64,000 bases of DNA, from contig JAEXNR010000007.1 of NCBI GenBank assembly GCA_023439505.1, positions 1 to 64,000 of the forward strand. Reading direction: 5' to 3'. The notes under the pieces were generated by a model that saw only the letters and a program-made list of their open reading frames with translations, did no database searches and was not told where the DNA came from. Position 1 is the first letter of the stretch; each line of letters opens with the position of its first letter. A program made the position numbers and the translations under genes. This DNA is from Bacillota bacterium. GTDB taxonomy: Bacteria > Bacillota > Clostridia > Lachnospirales > Lachnospiraceae. This document shows positions 43,778 to 53,881 of the stretch, one piece after another.

Positions 43778-45589
43778 ATGGCCTTAGACCAAAGTAAAAT
43801 AAGGAATTTTTGTATCATCGCTCATATAGATCACGGTAAGTCAACCCTGGCAGACCGTATTATTGAAATGACCGGATTGCTGACAAGCCGTGAGATGCAG
43901 GCACAGGTTCTTGATAATATGGATCTGGAACGGGAGCGTGGCATCACCATTAAAGCGCAGACGGTTCGAACAGTATATAAAGCGAATAACGGAGAAGAAT
44001 ATATTTTCAATCTGATTGATACGCCGGGACATGTTGACTTTAACTACGAAGTATCCCGAAGTCTTGCAGCATGTGAGGGTGCTATATTAGTGGTAGATGC
44101 TGCACAGGGAATAGAAGCACAGACTTTGGCAAATGTATATCTGGCATTGGACCATAATCTTGACATTATTCCTGTTATTAATAAAATTGATTTACCCAGT
44201 GCCGATCCACAGAGAGTAATTGCGGAAATTGAAGATGTTATTGGTTTGGAGGCTCAGGATGCGCCGTTGGTTTCGGCAAAACAGGGTCTTAATATTGATC
44301 AGGTGCTGGAACAAATCGTAGCCAAAATTCCTGCACCCAAGGGAGATCCCGGAGCACCTTTACAGGCATTGATTTTTGACTCCCTATACGATTCCTATAA
44401 GGGGGTTATTATCTTCTGTAGAGTAAAGGAAGGTACTGTAAAGAGAGGAACAGAGCTTAGGATGATGGCAACCGGAGCTACTGCGGAAGTTGTTGAGCTT
44501 GGAATCTTCGGACCGGGCCAGTTTATCCCCACCGACGAACTGTCAGCCGGAATGGTTGGCTATATCTCAGCCAGTCTTAAAAATGTGAAGGATACCCGGG
44601 TGGGTGATACGGTAACAGATCATAAGCGTCCCTGTGCAGAGCCGCTGCCCGGTTATAAGAAAGTTAATCCAATGGTGTATTGCGGAATGTACCCGGCAGA
44701 CGGTGCCAAATATCCTGATCTTCGGGATGCGCTGGAAAAGCTGCAATTAAATGACGCTTCCCTGCAATTTGAGCCGGAGACTTCCGTTGCCTTAGGATTT
44801 GGTTTTCGATGTGGATTTCTGGGACTTTTGCACCTGGAAATTATCCAGGAGAGACTGGAACGGGAGTACAACCTGGATTTGGTAACTACCGCACCCAGCG
44901 TTATCTATAAAGTGCATAAAACAGACGAACAGATTATTGAAATAACCAATCCTACCAATCTGCCCAATCCATCTGAAATTGCTTTCATGGAGGAGCCGGT
45001 TGTCAGCGCGGAAATCATGGTAACCACTGAATTTGTGGGATCTATTATGAGTCTGTGTCAGGAGAGGCGCGGCGTTTATCTGGGAATGGAATATATGGAA
45101 GAGACCAGGGTACTTCTAAAATATGATTTACCGCTGAATGAGATCATCTATGATTTCTTTGATGCCTTAAAGTCGAGATCCAGAGGGTATGCATCCTTTG
45201 ATTATGAACTTAAAGGATATGTTCAGTCTGAATTGGTGAAGTTGGATATTCTGATCAACAAAGAGGAAGTAGATGCTCTGACCTTTATCGTGCATGCCGA
45301 GAGTGCCTATGAACGCGGCAGAAAAATGTGTGAAAAGTTAAAGGACGAGATCCCACGCCAGCTTTTTGAAATTCCCATTCAAGCTGCAATTGGAAGTAAG
45401 ATCATAGCAAGAGAAACCGTTAAGGCTATGAGAAAGGACGTACTTGCCAAGTGCTACGGTGGTGATATTACGAGAAAGAAGAAGCTGCTCGAGAAGCAAA
45501 AGGAAGGCAAGAAGAGAATGCGTCAGGTTGGTAATGTGGAAATTCCGCAAAAGGCATTTATGAGTGTTCTGAAATTAGACGAGGATTAG
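43778..45589 (+). CDS. lepA: Elongation factor 4 (LepA), GTPase
   Basis: A 603-residue translational GTPase that acts on stalled or mispositioned ribosomes. G1 AHIDHGKST, G3 DTPGHVDF, G4 NKIDLP and the LepA-specific C-terminal domain (from VRTTKKKL-type sequence, ending QVGNVEIPQKAFMSVLKLDED) are intact. AGGAGGAG is four bases from the ATG; the ORF upstream has no ribosome site. Followed by the long inverted repeat and hemW. Confidence 0.96.
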   Translation: MALDQSKIRNFCIIAHIDHGKSTLADRIIEMTGLLTSREMQAQVLDNMDLERERGITIKAQTVRTVYKANNGEEYIFNLIDTPGHVDFNYEVSRSLAACEGAILVVDAAQGIEAQTLANVYLALDHNLDIIPVINKIDLPSADPQRVIAEIEDVIGLEAQDAPLVSAKQGLNIDQVLEQIVAKIPAPKGDPGAPLQALIFDSLYDSYKGVIIFCRVKEGTVKRGTELRMMATGATAEVVELGIFGPGQFIPTDELSAGMVGYISASLKNVKDTRVGDTVTDHKRPCAEPLPGYKKVNPMVYCGMYPADGAKYPDLRDALEKLQLNDASLQFEPETSVALGFGFRCGFLGLLHLEIIQERLEREYNLDLVTTAPSVIYKVHKTDEQIIEITNPTNLPNPSEIAFMEEPVVSAEIMVTTEFVGSIMSLCQERRGVYLGMEYMEETRVLLKYDLPLNEIIYDFFDALKSRSRGYASFDYELKGYVQSELVKLDILINKEEVDALTFIVHAESAYERGRKMCEKLKDEIPRQLFEIPIQAAIGSKIIARETVKAMRKDVLAKCYGGDITRKKKLLEKQKEGKKRMRQVGNVEIPQKAFMSVLKLDED

Positions 45590-45608
45590 TAAATTAAAAT
45601 AAATCAAC

Positions 45609-45758
45609 CGGAAAGCTGTTTAACAACTATGGATTTCACCGGGAAAATACCGGTACAATATTTTAATTAACCTGACATGAAACTTGTCCGTCCTGTTATT
45701 TAGAAGTTGTACCGGCTATCTGACGGTGAAATCATTTGTTTGTAGAAACAGCTTTCTG
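45609..45758. repeat. 150-base nested inverted repeat between lepA and hemW
   Basis: Three stems nest in register. Outer: CGGAAAGCTGTTT (45609-45621) with AAACAGCTTTCTG (45746-45758), one G-T pair. Middle: GATTTCACCG (45632-45641) with CGGTGAAATC (45724-45733). Inner: ATACCGGTACAA (45647-45658) with TTGTACCGG-C-TAT (45707-45719). Small unpaired segments lie between, and AAATCAA occurs on both sides (45601-45607, 45765-45771), like a target-site duplication. The 310-base gap 45590-45899 has no supported gene. It may be a degraded non-autonomous element or a structured RNA in the hemW leader. Confidence 0.7.
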
Positions 45759-45899
45759 CTTATCAAATCAAAATACTGCGATCAAGACAGTGAGAACTTT
45801 CGATACGATAGGGATGCCACTACTACGATTGTGACTTCAAATACAATAGGAATAATCTCGATATCTACATTATTATAATAAGAAAGAAGTGATACAACC

Positions 45900-47150
45900 T
45901 TGGTATCAGACCATCCGCTGTTACATCCTGCCAATGACAAATCAAAACAAGATCTGGGCATTTATATCCATATCCCCTTTTGTGTGAAAAAATGTGATTA
46001 TTGCGACTTCCTTTCCGCACCTGCCAGTGATGAAATAAAGAAACGATACATTTTGGCGATCCTCCAGGAGATTTATAGTTATAAAGATCTTGCTACCGAC
46101 TATCAGGTACCGACAATATTTATCGGAGGAGGAACACCTTCCAGCATAAACGGAAGTTATATTGAAGAAATTATGCGTGCCCTGCAAGCGGTATTTGATA
46201 TCAACAAGAGCACATTGGAAGCGACGATAGAGATTAATCCTGGTACGATTGATAAGGAAAAACTCCTTTCTTATCAAAGGGCCGGATTGAACCGTATCAG
46301 TTTCGGATTGCAGTCTTCGGTGAAGGAAGAGTTAAAATCACTTGGAAGAATTCACTCTTTTGAGGATTTTTTGAAGAATTATCATTTGGCAAGAGAACTG
46401 GGATTTGACAATATTAATGTTGATTTAATGTCTGCGCTGCCCGGGCAGACCATTGATTCCTGGGAACGAACCTTAGCGCATATGATAGCGCTGTCCCCGG
46501 AGCATATCTCAGCTTACAGTTTAATCATTGAAGAAGGAACCCCCTTTTTTGACCGATATCAAAAACAGGATAAAACCCAGGGTATTGCCAACGATATCCT
46601 TCCTGATGAAGATACGGACCGGTATATGTATGAACGAACGAAAGAAATACTTTCGCAAAACGGATTTGAGCGCTATGAGATTTCTAACTATGCGAAAAGG
46701 GGATATGAATGCAGGCATAATAAAGTTTATTGGAGTACTACCCAGTATCTAGGGATTGGATTAGGCGCGTCATCCCTGATTAACCACACAAGGTTTCATA
46801 ATACCACGGATTTAAAAGAGTATTTGTCTTTATGCAATCAGGAAGAGAAAGAGGGGGATAATCTTCGGACACTTTCTTTACCGGGGTCCTTAAGAAGAGA
46901 TATGGAAATACTTTCAGTTAAGGAACAGATGGAAGAATTTATGTTTCTTGGCCTGAGATTGTGTGAAGGAATTGAAAAAAAAGAATTTTTTCACCGGTTT
47001 CACAAGAGCGTGGAAGAGGTATACCCGGATGTTATAAAATCCCTGCAGGAAAAACAATTACTAATTGCAAAAGGGGATAGATGGTATCTTTCGGATTATG
47101 GAATTGATATCAGCAATGTGGTCCTGGCTGAGTTCCTCCTACCTGAATAA
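45900..47150 (+). CDS. hemW: Radical SAM protein HemW (heme chaperone, coproporphyrinogen III oxidase-like)
   Basis: A 416-residue radical SAM protein. The cluster motif CVKKCDYC appears in IYIHIPFCVKKCDYCDF (residues about 21-37), followed by the GGGTPS motif. HemW proteins bind heme and pass it to membrane enzymes; they lack the extra residues of true HemN oxidases. TTG start with only a weak ribosome site (AAGAAGTGA); the promoter was not found with confidence. Position after lepA is typical for Firmicutes. Confidence 0.93.
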   Translation: MVSDHPLLHPANDKSKQDLGIYIHIPFCVKKCDYCDFLSAPASDEIKKRYILAILQEIYSYKDLATDYQVPTIFIGGGTPSSINGSYIEEIMRALQAVFDINKSTLEATIEINPGTIDKEKLLSYQRAGLNRISFGLQSSVKEELKSLGRIHSFEDFLKNYHLARELGFDNINVDLMSALPGQTIDSWERTLAHMIALSPEHISAYSLIIEEGTPFFDRYQKQDKTQGIANDILPDEDTDRYMYERTKEILSQNGFERYEISNYAKRGYECRHNKVYWSTTQYLGIGLGASSLINHTRFHNTTDLKEYLSLCNQEEKEGDNLRTLSLPGSLRRDMEILSVKEQMEEFMFLGLRLCEGIEKKEFFHRFHKSVEEVYPDVIKSLQEKQLLIAKGDRWYLSDYGIDISNVVLAEFLLPE

Positions 47151-47238
47151 TTCCATATTTGTCCAGGATATGAAATCAAAACTTTTGAAAAGAATGCAGG
47201 ATAACGTATGAAAAATTAATTAATTTTTCAAAATATTC

Positions 47239-47267
47239 TTGACAAAAGAAATTGATAGTGCTATTTT
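47239..47267 (+). promoter_or_regulatory. Promoter of the hrcA-grpE-dnaK-dnaJ operon
   Basis: TTGACA (47239-47244), 17 bases, TATTTT (47262-47267), upstream of CIRCE. Confidence 0.7.
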
Positions 47268-47278
47268 ATATGTAGATA

Positions 47279-47305
47279 TTAGCACTCTATTAAGGTGAGT
47301 GCTAA
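47279..47305 (+). promoter_or_regulatory. CIRCE element (HrcA operator)
   Basis: TTAGCACTC, nine-base spacer, GAGTGCTAA: a perfect match to the CIRCE consensus, beginning about five bases after the predicted start site. Confidence 0.97.
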
Positions 47306-47346
47306 CAAAAAACAAAGTCAATGATAATCATGGAGTGGGGTGGCTT

Positions 47347-48378
47347 ATGCAGCAGCTTGATGAAAGAAAATTGAAGATTTTACAGGCTATCATTCGCAAC
47401 TATCTTGAAACCGGAGAGCCTGTCGGTTCAAGAACCATTTCCAAATATACGGATTTGAATTTGAGTTCCGCCACCATTCGTAATGAAATGGCCGATTTAG
47501 AAGAGCTTGGATTCATTGTTCAGCCACATACCTCCGCAGGAAGAATTCCATCCGATAAAGGATACCGTCTATATGTTGATATCTTATTAAGGGAAAAGGT
47601 TCAGGAAGTTGAGGAGATGAAGGAACTTCTGATTCAGAAGGCCGACAAGCTTGAGAGTATGCTTCAACAGGTTGCAAGACAACTGGCTGTAAACACAAAT
47701 TATACAACAATGATTACTACCCCTCAATATAGAAAAAAAGTAAAGTTTATACAGTTAACGGAAGTGGATGAGACCCAATTACTTGCCGTCATTGTATTTG
47801 AAAGTAATATTGTTAAGAATAAGATCATCGGGATAGCTGCTCCTTTGAATAAGGAAACGATATTAAAGTTAAATATTGTTTTGAATACATTCTTACAAGG
47901 TCTCGATCTTGCAGAAATTAATTTACCTGTGATCACCAAACTTAAGGAACAGGCAGGAGAATACCGTACTTTAGTGAATGATATCCTTGATGCCATAATG
48001 CAGTCTGTATCAGACGAAGAGGATATTGAGATATTCACCTCGGGAACTACCAATATTTTGAAGTATCCTGAATTATGTGACAGGGATAAAGCCACCGAAC
48101 TTTTGTATACCCTGGAAGAGAAAAAGATGCTGACGGAATTTATTCAGGATAAGATTGAAGATGAAGATGAAAGAGGTATTCAGGTATATATCGGAGATGA
48201 GACTCCGGTAAAATCCATGAAGGATTGCTCCGTGGTAACCGCAACCTATGAAATTGAGGAAGGGGTTTATGGCAAGGTAGGAATTATCGGACCAAAACGA
48301 ATGGATTACGAAAGGGTTGTCAGTACCTTACAAACACTCATGGTTCAATTAGATGATATATTTAAAAAGAAAACATAA
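47347..48378 (+). CDS. hrcA: Heat-inducible transcription repressor HrcA
   Basis: A 343-residue repressor of the class I heat-shock genes. The N-terminal helix-turn-helix (ERKLKILQAIIRNYLETGEP, then SATIRNEMADLEELG) and the GAF-like C-terminal domain are complete. HrcA binds CIRCE when kept active by GroEL. The ATG at 47347 gives the normal N-terminus; the longer frame would start inside CIRCE. Head of the chaperone operon. Confidence 0.95.
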   Translation: MQQLDERKLKILQAIIRNYLETGEPVGSRTISKYTDLNLSSATIRNEMADLEELGFIVQPHTSAGRIPSDKGYRLYVDILLREKVQEVEEMKELLIQKADKLESMLQQVARQLAVNTNYTTMITTPQYRKKVKFIQLTEVDETQLLAVIVFESNIVKNKIIGIAAPLNKETILKLNIVLNTFLQGLDLAEINLPVITKLKEQAGEYRTLVNDILDAIMQSVSDEEDIEIFTSGTTNILKYPELCDRDKATELLYTLEEKKMLTEFIQDKIEDEDERGIQVYIGDETPVKSMKDCSVVTATYEIEEGVYGKVGIIGPKRMDYERVVSTLQTLMVQLDDIFKKKT

Positions 48379-48450
48379 CAAAATCCCTCTTACCCCTAAA
48401 GAAAACTGAACAACGCAGCTGGGAGTTTGAACGGAAAGGTTGGTATTTAA

Positions 48451-49209
48451 TTGGAAGATATGGATAATACAATTGAAATTATGAAAGCAGCCATGGCGAA
48501 GGAAAAAAACATGAAGGAGATGTCAAAAGAATCTTTTGAAGAAACAGTAGATCTGGAGACAGAGAAGATGACAATGGAAGAAAATAAGAAAGAGAATGAA
48601 AAAGAAGTTAAAATGGCAGAGATGCCGGAAGAGATGACAGAGGAGATGGTACCGGAACAGCAGGATATCATAGAGGAGTTCATGGAAGAAGCTTCCGAAG
48701 ATGAGACCATTACTCCCAAACAGGCAAAGGGAGGAAAATCTCTGTTTAAGAATTTAAAATCCAAAGACCTGGCAGCCAAGGATCAGAAGATCGAAGAGTT
48801 AACAGATCGTCTGATGAGAACTATGGCAGAGTTTGATAACTTCAGAAAGCGCTCTGAAAAAGAAAAATCCCAGATGTATGATATGGGTGTAAAAAGCATC
48901 GTAGAGAAAATACTTCCTACCGTCGACAATTTTGAACGGGGTCTTGGTGCCATTACTGAAAAGGAAAAAGAGAGTTCTTTTGCACAAGGTATTGAGTTGA
49001 TTTACAAGCAGTTTATTACTTCACTGGAGGAAATCGGTGTAAAGCAGATTGAAGCTGTTGGCAAAGAGTTTGATCCGACCCTTCATAATGCAGTAATGCA
49101 TGGGGAGGATGAAAATCTTGGGGAGAATATTGTTTCCGATGAATTTCAAAAGGGATATATCTACCGGGATATCGTAGTAAGACACAGCATGGTGAAAGTA
49201 GTAAATTAG
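48451..49209 (+). CDS. grpE: Nucleotide exchange factor GrpE
   Basis: A 252-residue cofactor of DnaK. The conserved core runs from about residue 110 (DRLMRTMAEFDNFRKRSEKEK) to the end (YIYRDIVVRHSMVKVVN). The first 100 residues are an acidic, Met/Glu/Lys-rich extension with coiled-coil character, longer than in the approximately 190-residue standard GrpE. TTG start at 48451 is nominal; an ATG at 48460 is equally possible. Confidence 0.93.
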   Translation: MEDMDNTIEIMKAAMAKEKNMKEMSKESFEETVDLETEKMTMEENKKENEKEVKMAEMPEEMTEEMVPEQQDIIEEFMEEASEDETITPKQAKGGKSLFKNLKSKDLAAKDQKIEELTDRLMRTMAEFDNFRKRSEKEKSQMYDMGVKSIVEKILPTVDNFERGLGAITEKEKESSFAQGIELIYKQFITSLEEIGVKQIEAVGKEFDPTLHNAVMHGEDENLGENIVSDEFQKGYIYRDIVVRHSMVKVVN

Positions 49210-49331
49210 TAATTTTCAATATGATAAAATCACAGAATAATAATTCATCATCTGCTATCATTATTATATCGAGTGATTGAGAATAAATGTAACATAGTAA
49301 GCAAAATTTATTTTATATAGGAGGAAAAAAC

Positions 49332-51194
49332 ATGGGAAAAATAATTGGAATTGATTTGGGTACCACAAATTCATGTGTTGCCGTAATGGAAGGCGGAAAG
49401 CCCGTAGTTATTGCCAATACAGAAGGTGCCAGAACAACACCTTCCGTAGTTGCATTCACAAAAACAGGAGAACGTTTAGTTGGTGAACCTGCAAAACGTC
49501 AGGCCGTTACCAATGCAGATAAAACTATCTCATCCATTAAAAGACATATGGGTAGTGATTACAGAGTAAAAATTGATGACAAGAGATATTCTCCTCAGGA
49601 AATTTCTGCAATGATCCTTCAAAAACTGAAGGCAGACGCAGAATCTTATTTGGGAGAAAAGGTAAACGAAGCGGTGATTACCGTTCCTGCTTACTTTAAT
49701 GACGCGCAGAGACAGGCAACCAAGGATGCCGGTAAGATTGCAGGTCTTGATGTAAAGAGAATTATCAACGAGCCTACCGCCGCTGCTTTGGCTTACGGTC
49801 TTGATAATGAGCATGAGCAGAAAATCATGGTATATGATCTTGGCGGCGGTACATTTGATGTTTCCATCATTGAAATTGGGGACGGTGTTATTGAAGTATT
49901 GGCAACCTCCGGAGACAATCGCCTTGGTGGTGATGACTTTGATGAGAGAATTACCAGATACATGATTGATGAATTTAAGAAATCCGATGGTGTGGATTTG
50001 TCCTTAGATAAGATGGCACTTCAAAGATTAAGAGAAGCTGCAGAGAAAGCAAAGAAGGAATTATCTTCCGCCACAACATCCAATATTAACCTTCCTTTCA
50101 TTACTGCAACTGCAGAGGGTCCGAAACATTTTGATATGAATTTAACCCGTGCTAAATTTGATGAATTAACCCATGACTTGGTAGAAAGAACGGTAGTTCC
50201 GGTTCAGAATGCTTTAAGAGATGCCGGTATTTCCACTTCCGATTTGAAAAAAGTATTACTCGTCGGCGGTTCAACCCGTATGATTTCCGTACAGGATAAA
50301 GTAAGACAATTAACCGGTCAGGAGCCTTCCAAAACCCTTAATCCCGATGAATGTGTTGCCATTGGTGCATCAATTCAGGGTGGTAAATTAGCTGGTGATG
50401 CAGGTGCCGGGGATATTCTTCTTCTTGATGTAACTCCGTTGTCCCTTTCCATCGAGACCCTTGGTGGTGTTGCTACCAGATTAATCGAGAGAAATACAAC
50501 GATCCCTACCAAGAAGAGTCAGGTATTCTCTACAGCAGCCGATAACCAGACAGCCGTAGATATCAATGTGGTTCAAGGGGAAAGACAGTTTGCCAAAGAT
50601 AACAAGAGTCTCGGACAATTCCGTCTGGATGGTATTCCGCCGGCAAGAAGAGGGGTTCCTCAGATTGAAGTTACCTTTGATATCGATGCCAACGGTATTG
50701 TTAATGTATCAGCAAAAGACCTGGGTACCGGGAAAGAACAGCACATTACAATAACAGCAGGCTCCAACCTTTCTGATTCCGATATTGATAAGGCAGTGAG
50801 AGAAGCGGCAGAATACGAAGCGCAGGATAAGATCCGCAAAGAGGCTGTTGATGTAAGAAATGATGCGGATTCCATGGTATTCCAGACAGAGAAGGCGCTG
50901 AGTGAAGTAGGCGACAAGATCAGTGAAGGTGACAAGTCAACAGTAGAAGCTGATTTGGCAAGATTAAAAGAGCTGGTAGAAAAATCCAATCCGGAGGTTA
51001 TGTCGGAAGGAGAGGTAGCCGATCTGAAAGCAGCCAAAGAAAAATTAATGACCGGTGCACAGGCTTTGTTTGCAAAACTATATGAGCAAAGTGGAGCTGC
51101 AGGTGCAGGACCTGATATGTCCGGAGCTGCAGGCGCAGGTGAAGGAACAGCATATGACGGCGATGTAGTAGACGGCGATTACAGAGAAGTGTAA
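49332..51194 (+). CDS. dnaK: Molecular chaperone DnaK (Hsp70)
   Basis: A 620-residue Hsp70. Begins MGKIIGIDLGTTNSCVAVMEGG; the phosphate loops (DLGGGTFDVSIIE, LLVGGSTRMISVQ), linker (LLLDVTPLSLS) and substrate domain are intact; the C-terminus is Gly/Ala-rich. It folds proteins with DnaJ and GrpE. AGGAGG is five to seven bases before the ATG. A 367-base gap separates it from dnaJ. Confidence 0.97.
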   Translation: MGKIIGIDLGTTNSCVAVMEGGKPVVIANTEGARTTPSVVAFTKTGERLVGEPAKRQAVTNADKTISSIKRHMGSDYRVKIDDKRYSPQEISAMILQKLKADAESYLGEKVNEAVITVPAYFNDAQRQATKDAGKIAGLDVKRIINEPTAAALAYGLDNEHEQKIMVYDLGGGTFDVSIIEIGDGVIEVLATSGDNRLGGDDFDERITRYMIDEFKKSDGVDLSLDKMALQRLREAAEKAKKELSSATTSNINLPFITATAEGPKHFDMNLTRAKFDELTHDLVERTVVPVQNALRDAGISTSDLKKVLLVGGSTRMISVQDKVRQLTGQEPSKTLNPDECVAIGASIQGGKLAGDAGAGDILLLDVTPLSLSIETLGGVATRLIERNTTIPTKKSQVFSTAADNQTAVDINVVQGERQFAKDNKSLGQFRLDGIPPARRGVPQIEVTFDIDANGIVNVSAKDLGTGKEQHITITAGSNLSDSDIDKAVREAAEYEAQDKIRKEAVDVRNDADSMVFQTEKALSEVGDKISEGDKSTVEADLARLKELVEKSNPEVMSEGEVADLKAAKEKLMTGAQALFAKLYEQSGAAGAGPDMSGAAGAGEGTAYDGDVVDGDYREV

Positions 51195-51561
51195 TGAATA
51201 AATAATCAATAGTTCCATTCAGCGATACCGGCGGTATCATGTTCAGAAGCAGTAAGGGATGTTGTACTAAAGTTGATGTTGATGTAAATCAATAATCCCT
51301 TTGAGCAGCATCCCTTCCTTATATAGAGTCTGCAAAGTAGCGGACTCTAAAGGTGTTTCACAGGATCACACCAGGGTATCTGTAAATGAAATATTCCTAT
51401 TTTATTCCTTCCATATCAGATCACATCTTGACGAATCAGAGATATTTGGTTAAGATGAAGTTTATTGTGATATTAAATTATGGATGAATAAGCAGTTTTG
51501 GCAAATCAGCTGCTTACCTATGATAAAATGAGAAGCTGTAGTAATGAAAGGTGAAGGAAAG
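51195..51561 (+). other. 367-base dnaK-dnaJ intergenic region with hairpins
   Basis: Contains GATACC/GGTATC (51224-51238), a long-range stem AAGGGATGTTG (51254-51264) with CAGCATCCCTT (51306-51316), and AGAGTCTGC/GCGGACTCT (51325-51348). None has a clear T-run. A possible processing region between dnaK and dnaJ; no gene and no convincing promoter. Confidence 0.5.
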
Positions 51562-52704
51562 ATGGCAGATAAAAGAGATTATTATGAAGTCTTAGGTGTC
51601 AGCAAGACAGCGACGGATGATGAATTAAAAAAGGCATATAGACAGCTTGCAAAAAAATACCATCCTGACACAAATCCGGGGGATAAGACCGCTGAAGCAA
51701 AGTTCAAAGAAGCTTCAGAGGCTTATGCTGTACTTAGTGATGCCGAAAAGCGCAGACAGTATGATCAGTTTGGTCATTCTGCCTTTGATGGCGGTGCTTC
51801 CGGAGCAGGCGGTTTTGATTTTAGCGGTATGGATATGGGTGATATCTTTGGTGATATCTTTGGCGATCTTTTTGGCGGAAGCCGTACCAGGCGATCCGGT
51901 AACGGTCCGATGCAGGGGGCAAATTTACGTACTTCCGTTAGAATTACATTTGAAGAAGCGGTTTTTGGCACAGAGAAGGAATTGGAGCTTACGTTAAAGG
52001 ATGAATGTAATTCCTGCCACGGTACCGGAGCTAAACACGGTTCAAGTGTTGAGACCTGCGCCAAATGCGGCGGAAAAGGACAGGTCGTATATACCCAGCA
52101 ATCTCTCTTTGGCATGATACGAAATGTTCAGACCTGTCCCGATTGTAAAGGAACAGGAAAGATCATAAAAGATAAGTGTCCGGAATGTTACGGTAACGGA
52201 TATGTCAACAGCAAAAAGAAGATCAAGGTTTCTATCCCGGCCGGTATCGATAATGGTCAGAGTGTGAGAATTCGTGAAAAGGGTGAACCTGGAACAAACG
52301 GGGGACCCAGAGGAGATTTACTGGTAGAAGTTACTGTCAGCAGACATCCTATTTTCCAGCGTCAGGAATATGATATTTTTTCAACGGCACCCATTTCTTA
52401 TGCGACAGCTGCTTTGGGCGGTGACGTAAGAATCAGCACCGTGGATGGAGATATCATTTATAATGTGAAACCAGGCACCCAGACAGATACAAAAGTCAGA
52501 TTAAGAGAAAAAGGTGTCCCAACTTTACGTAATAAAAATGTCAGAGGCGATCATTATGTGACTCTGGTAGTACAGGTTCCTACAAGTTTGAATGCAGAAC
52601 AGAGAGAACTTTTGATGAAATTTGATGAGGCAATGGTGGGAAAAAAAGAAATCATCGAAAATCAGGAGACAGAAAAAGAGAAAAAGAAAAAGTTTTGGAA
52701 ATGA
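51562..52704 (+). CDS. dnaJ: Molecular chaperone DnaJ (Hsp40)
   Basis: A 380-residue type I Hsp40: J domain with the HPD motif (KKYHPDTNPGD), Gly/Phe-rich region, four zinc-binding CxxCxGxG repeats (CNSCHGTG, CAKCGGKG, CPDCKGTG, CPECYGNG), and the C-terminal domain. The ATG has GAAGGAAAG in front; an upstream ATG at 51544 has no ribosome site. It stimulates the ATPase of DnaK. Confidence 0.96.
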   Translation: MADKRDYYEVLGVSKTATDDELKKAYRQLAKKYHPDTNPGDKTAEAKFKEASEAYAVLSDAEKRRQYDQFGHSAFDGGASGAGGFDFSGMDMGDIFGDIFGDLFGGSRTRRSGNGPMQGANLRTSVRITFEEAVFGTEKELELTLKDECNSCHGTGAKHGSSVETCAKCGGKGQVVYTQQSLFGMIRNVQTCPDCKGTGKIIKDKCPECYGNGYVNSKKKIKVSIPAGIDNGQSVRIREKGEPGTNGGPRGDLLVEVTVSRHPIFQRQEYDIFSTAPISYATAALGGDVRISTVDGDIIYNVKPGTQTDTKVRLREKGVPTLRNKNVRGDHYVTLVVQVPTSLNAEQRELLMKFDEAMVGKKEIIENQETEKEKKKKFWK

Positions 52705-52771
52705 AGAAAATAAAGAATCAGAACAATGCAATTTCAAACGAATCGTCTTATTCTGATGGTTAGGCGGAACT

Positions 52772-53755
52772 ATGAAATGGACAAAATTTACCCTTGATAC
52801 CACAACCGAGGCGGTTGACTTAATCAGTGACCTGTTAAGTGAGCTGGGAATTGAAGGGATAGAAATCAGTGATAATATTCAGATTACAGAGGAAGAGAAG
52901 AAGCGATTATTTATCGACATATTACCAGAATTAAAGGAAGATGACGGGATCGCAAAGGTAAGTTTTTATTTGGACAGCGAACAAGATGCCCATGCGCTGC
53001 TTGAGCAAATCAAAGAAGGACTTAACGAAATCGCAGAATATGTAACCATTGGTGCAGGAACAATTACCATATCCGAAACAGAAGATAAAGATTGGATTAA
53101 TAACTGGAAGCAATTTTTTAAGCCGTTTCGAATTGACGATACCTTAGTAATTAAGCCTACCTGGGAGAAATTAACCGATTGTAATGAGAATGATCTTGTT
53201 ATTGAAATTGATCCGGGGACTTCCTTTGGCACCGGATCTCATGAAACCACAAAGCTATGTATCTTAAGTATCAAAAGGCATATAAAAAACGGGGATATTG
53301 TTTTGGATGCCGGCAGCGGCAGTGGTATACTTTCCATCATTGCTAAGAAACTGGGCGCAAAAGAGGTCATTGGCATAGATATTGATCCTATGGCGACCTC
53401 GGCTGCCATAGAAAACTCAGAAGTGAACAAGCTGAGTCTTTCTGATGATAAGCTAAGTTTTTTTACAGGTAATATCATAGAAGACGAAGAGCTTCGTAAG
53501 GAACTTGGCACGGATCAATTTGATCTTGTCGTGGCGAATATACTTGCCGATATCATTATTCCTTTGTCTAATGTGATTGGTGAAAACCTGAAGCCCGGTG
53601 GTATCTTCATAAGTTCCGGAATCATCAATATGAAAGAAGATGCGGTGAAAAGTGCATTATTGGCTAACAAGTTTGAAATTTTGGAAGTGAATCAAATGGG
53701 AGACTGGGTATCCTTCACCGCCAAAAAGCCCAATGAAAATAACGTCTTAATATAA
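52772..53755 (+). CDS. prmA: 50S ribosomal protein L11 methyltransferase
   Basis: A 327-residue PrmA. N-terminal substrate-recognition region (MKWTKFTLDTTTEAVDL), then the SAM-binding motif VLDAGSGSGILSI and the post-motif DLVVANILADIIIPL. It trimethylates L11. In many Firmicutes prmA is followed directly by rsmE; here two subtilase genes on the minus strand stand between. Weak ribosome site AGGCGG. Confidence 0.94.
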   Translation: MKWTKFTLDTTTEAVDLISDLLSELGIEGIEISDNIQITEEEKKRLFIDILPELKEDDGIAKVSFYLDSEQDAHALLEQIKEGLNEIAEYVTIGAGTITISETEDKDWINNWKQFFKPFRIDDTLVIKPTWEKLTDCNENDLVIEIDPGTSFGTGSHETTKLCILSIKRHIKNGDIVLDAGSGSGILSIIAKKLGAKEVIGIDIDPMATSAAIENSEVNKLSLSDDKLSFFTGNIIEDEELRKELGTDQFDLVVANILADIIIPLSNVIGENLKPGGIFISSGIINMKEDAVKSALLANKFEILEVNQMGDWVSFTAKKPNENNVLI

Positions 53756-53881
53756 ATTTTATTTTGATCAATCTTCAAGAATGAAATCAAATTTAATATT
53801 CCTGTATGGGTTATGCTCATACAGTTGGAATAGGAGCTGTGCGATCAATGATTGCTGCAGCTCCATTTTGATGGATTTTCC

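Noticed and set aside
45684..45878. A 64-codon open frame before hemW
   Set aside because: Overlaps the nested inverted repeat, no ribosome site, odd composition; treated as non-coding.
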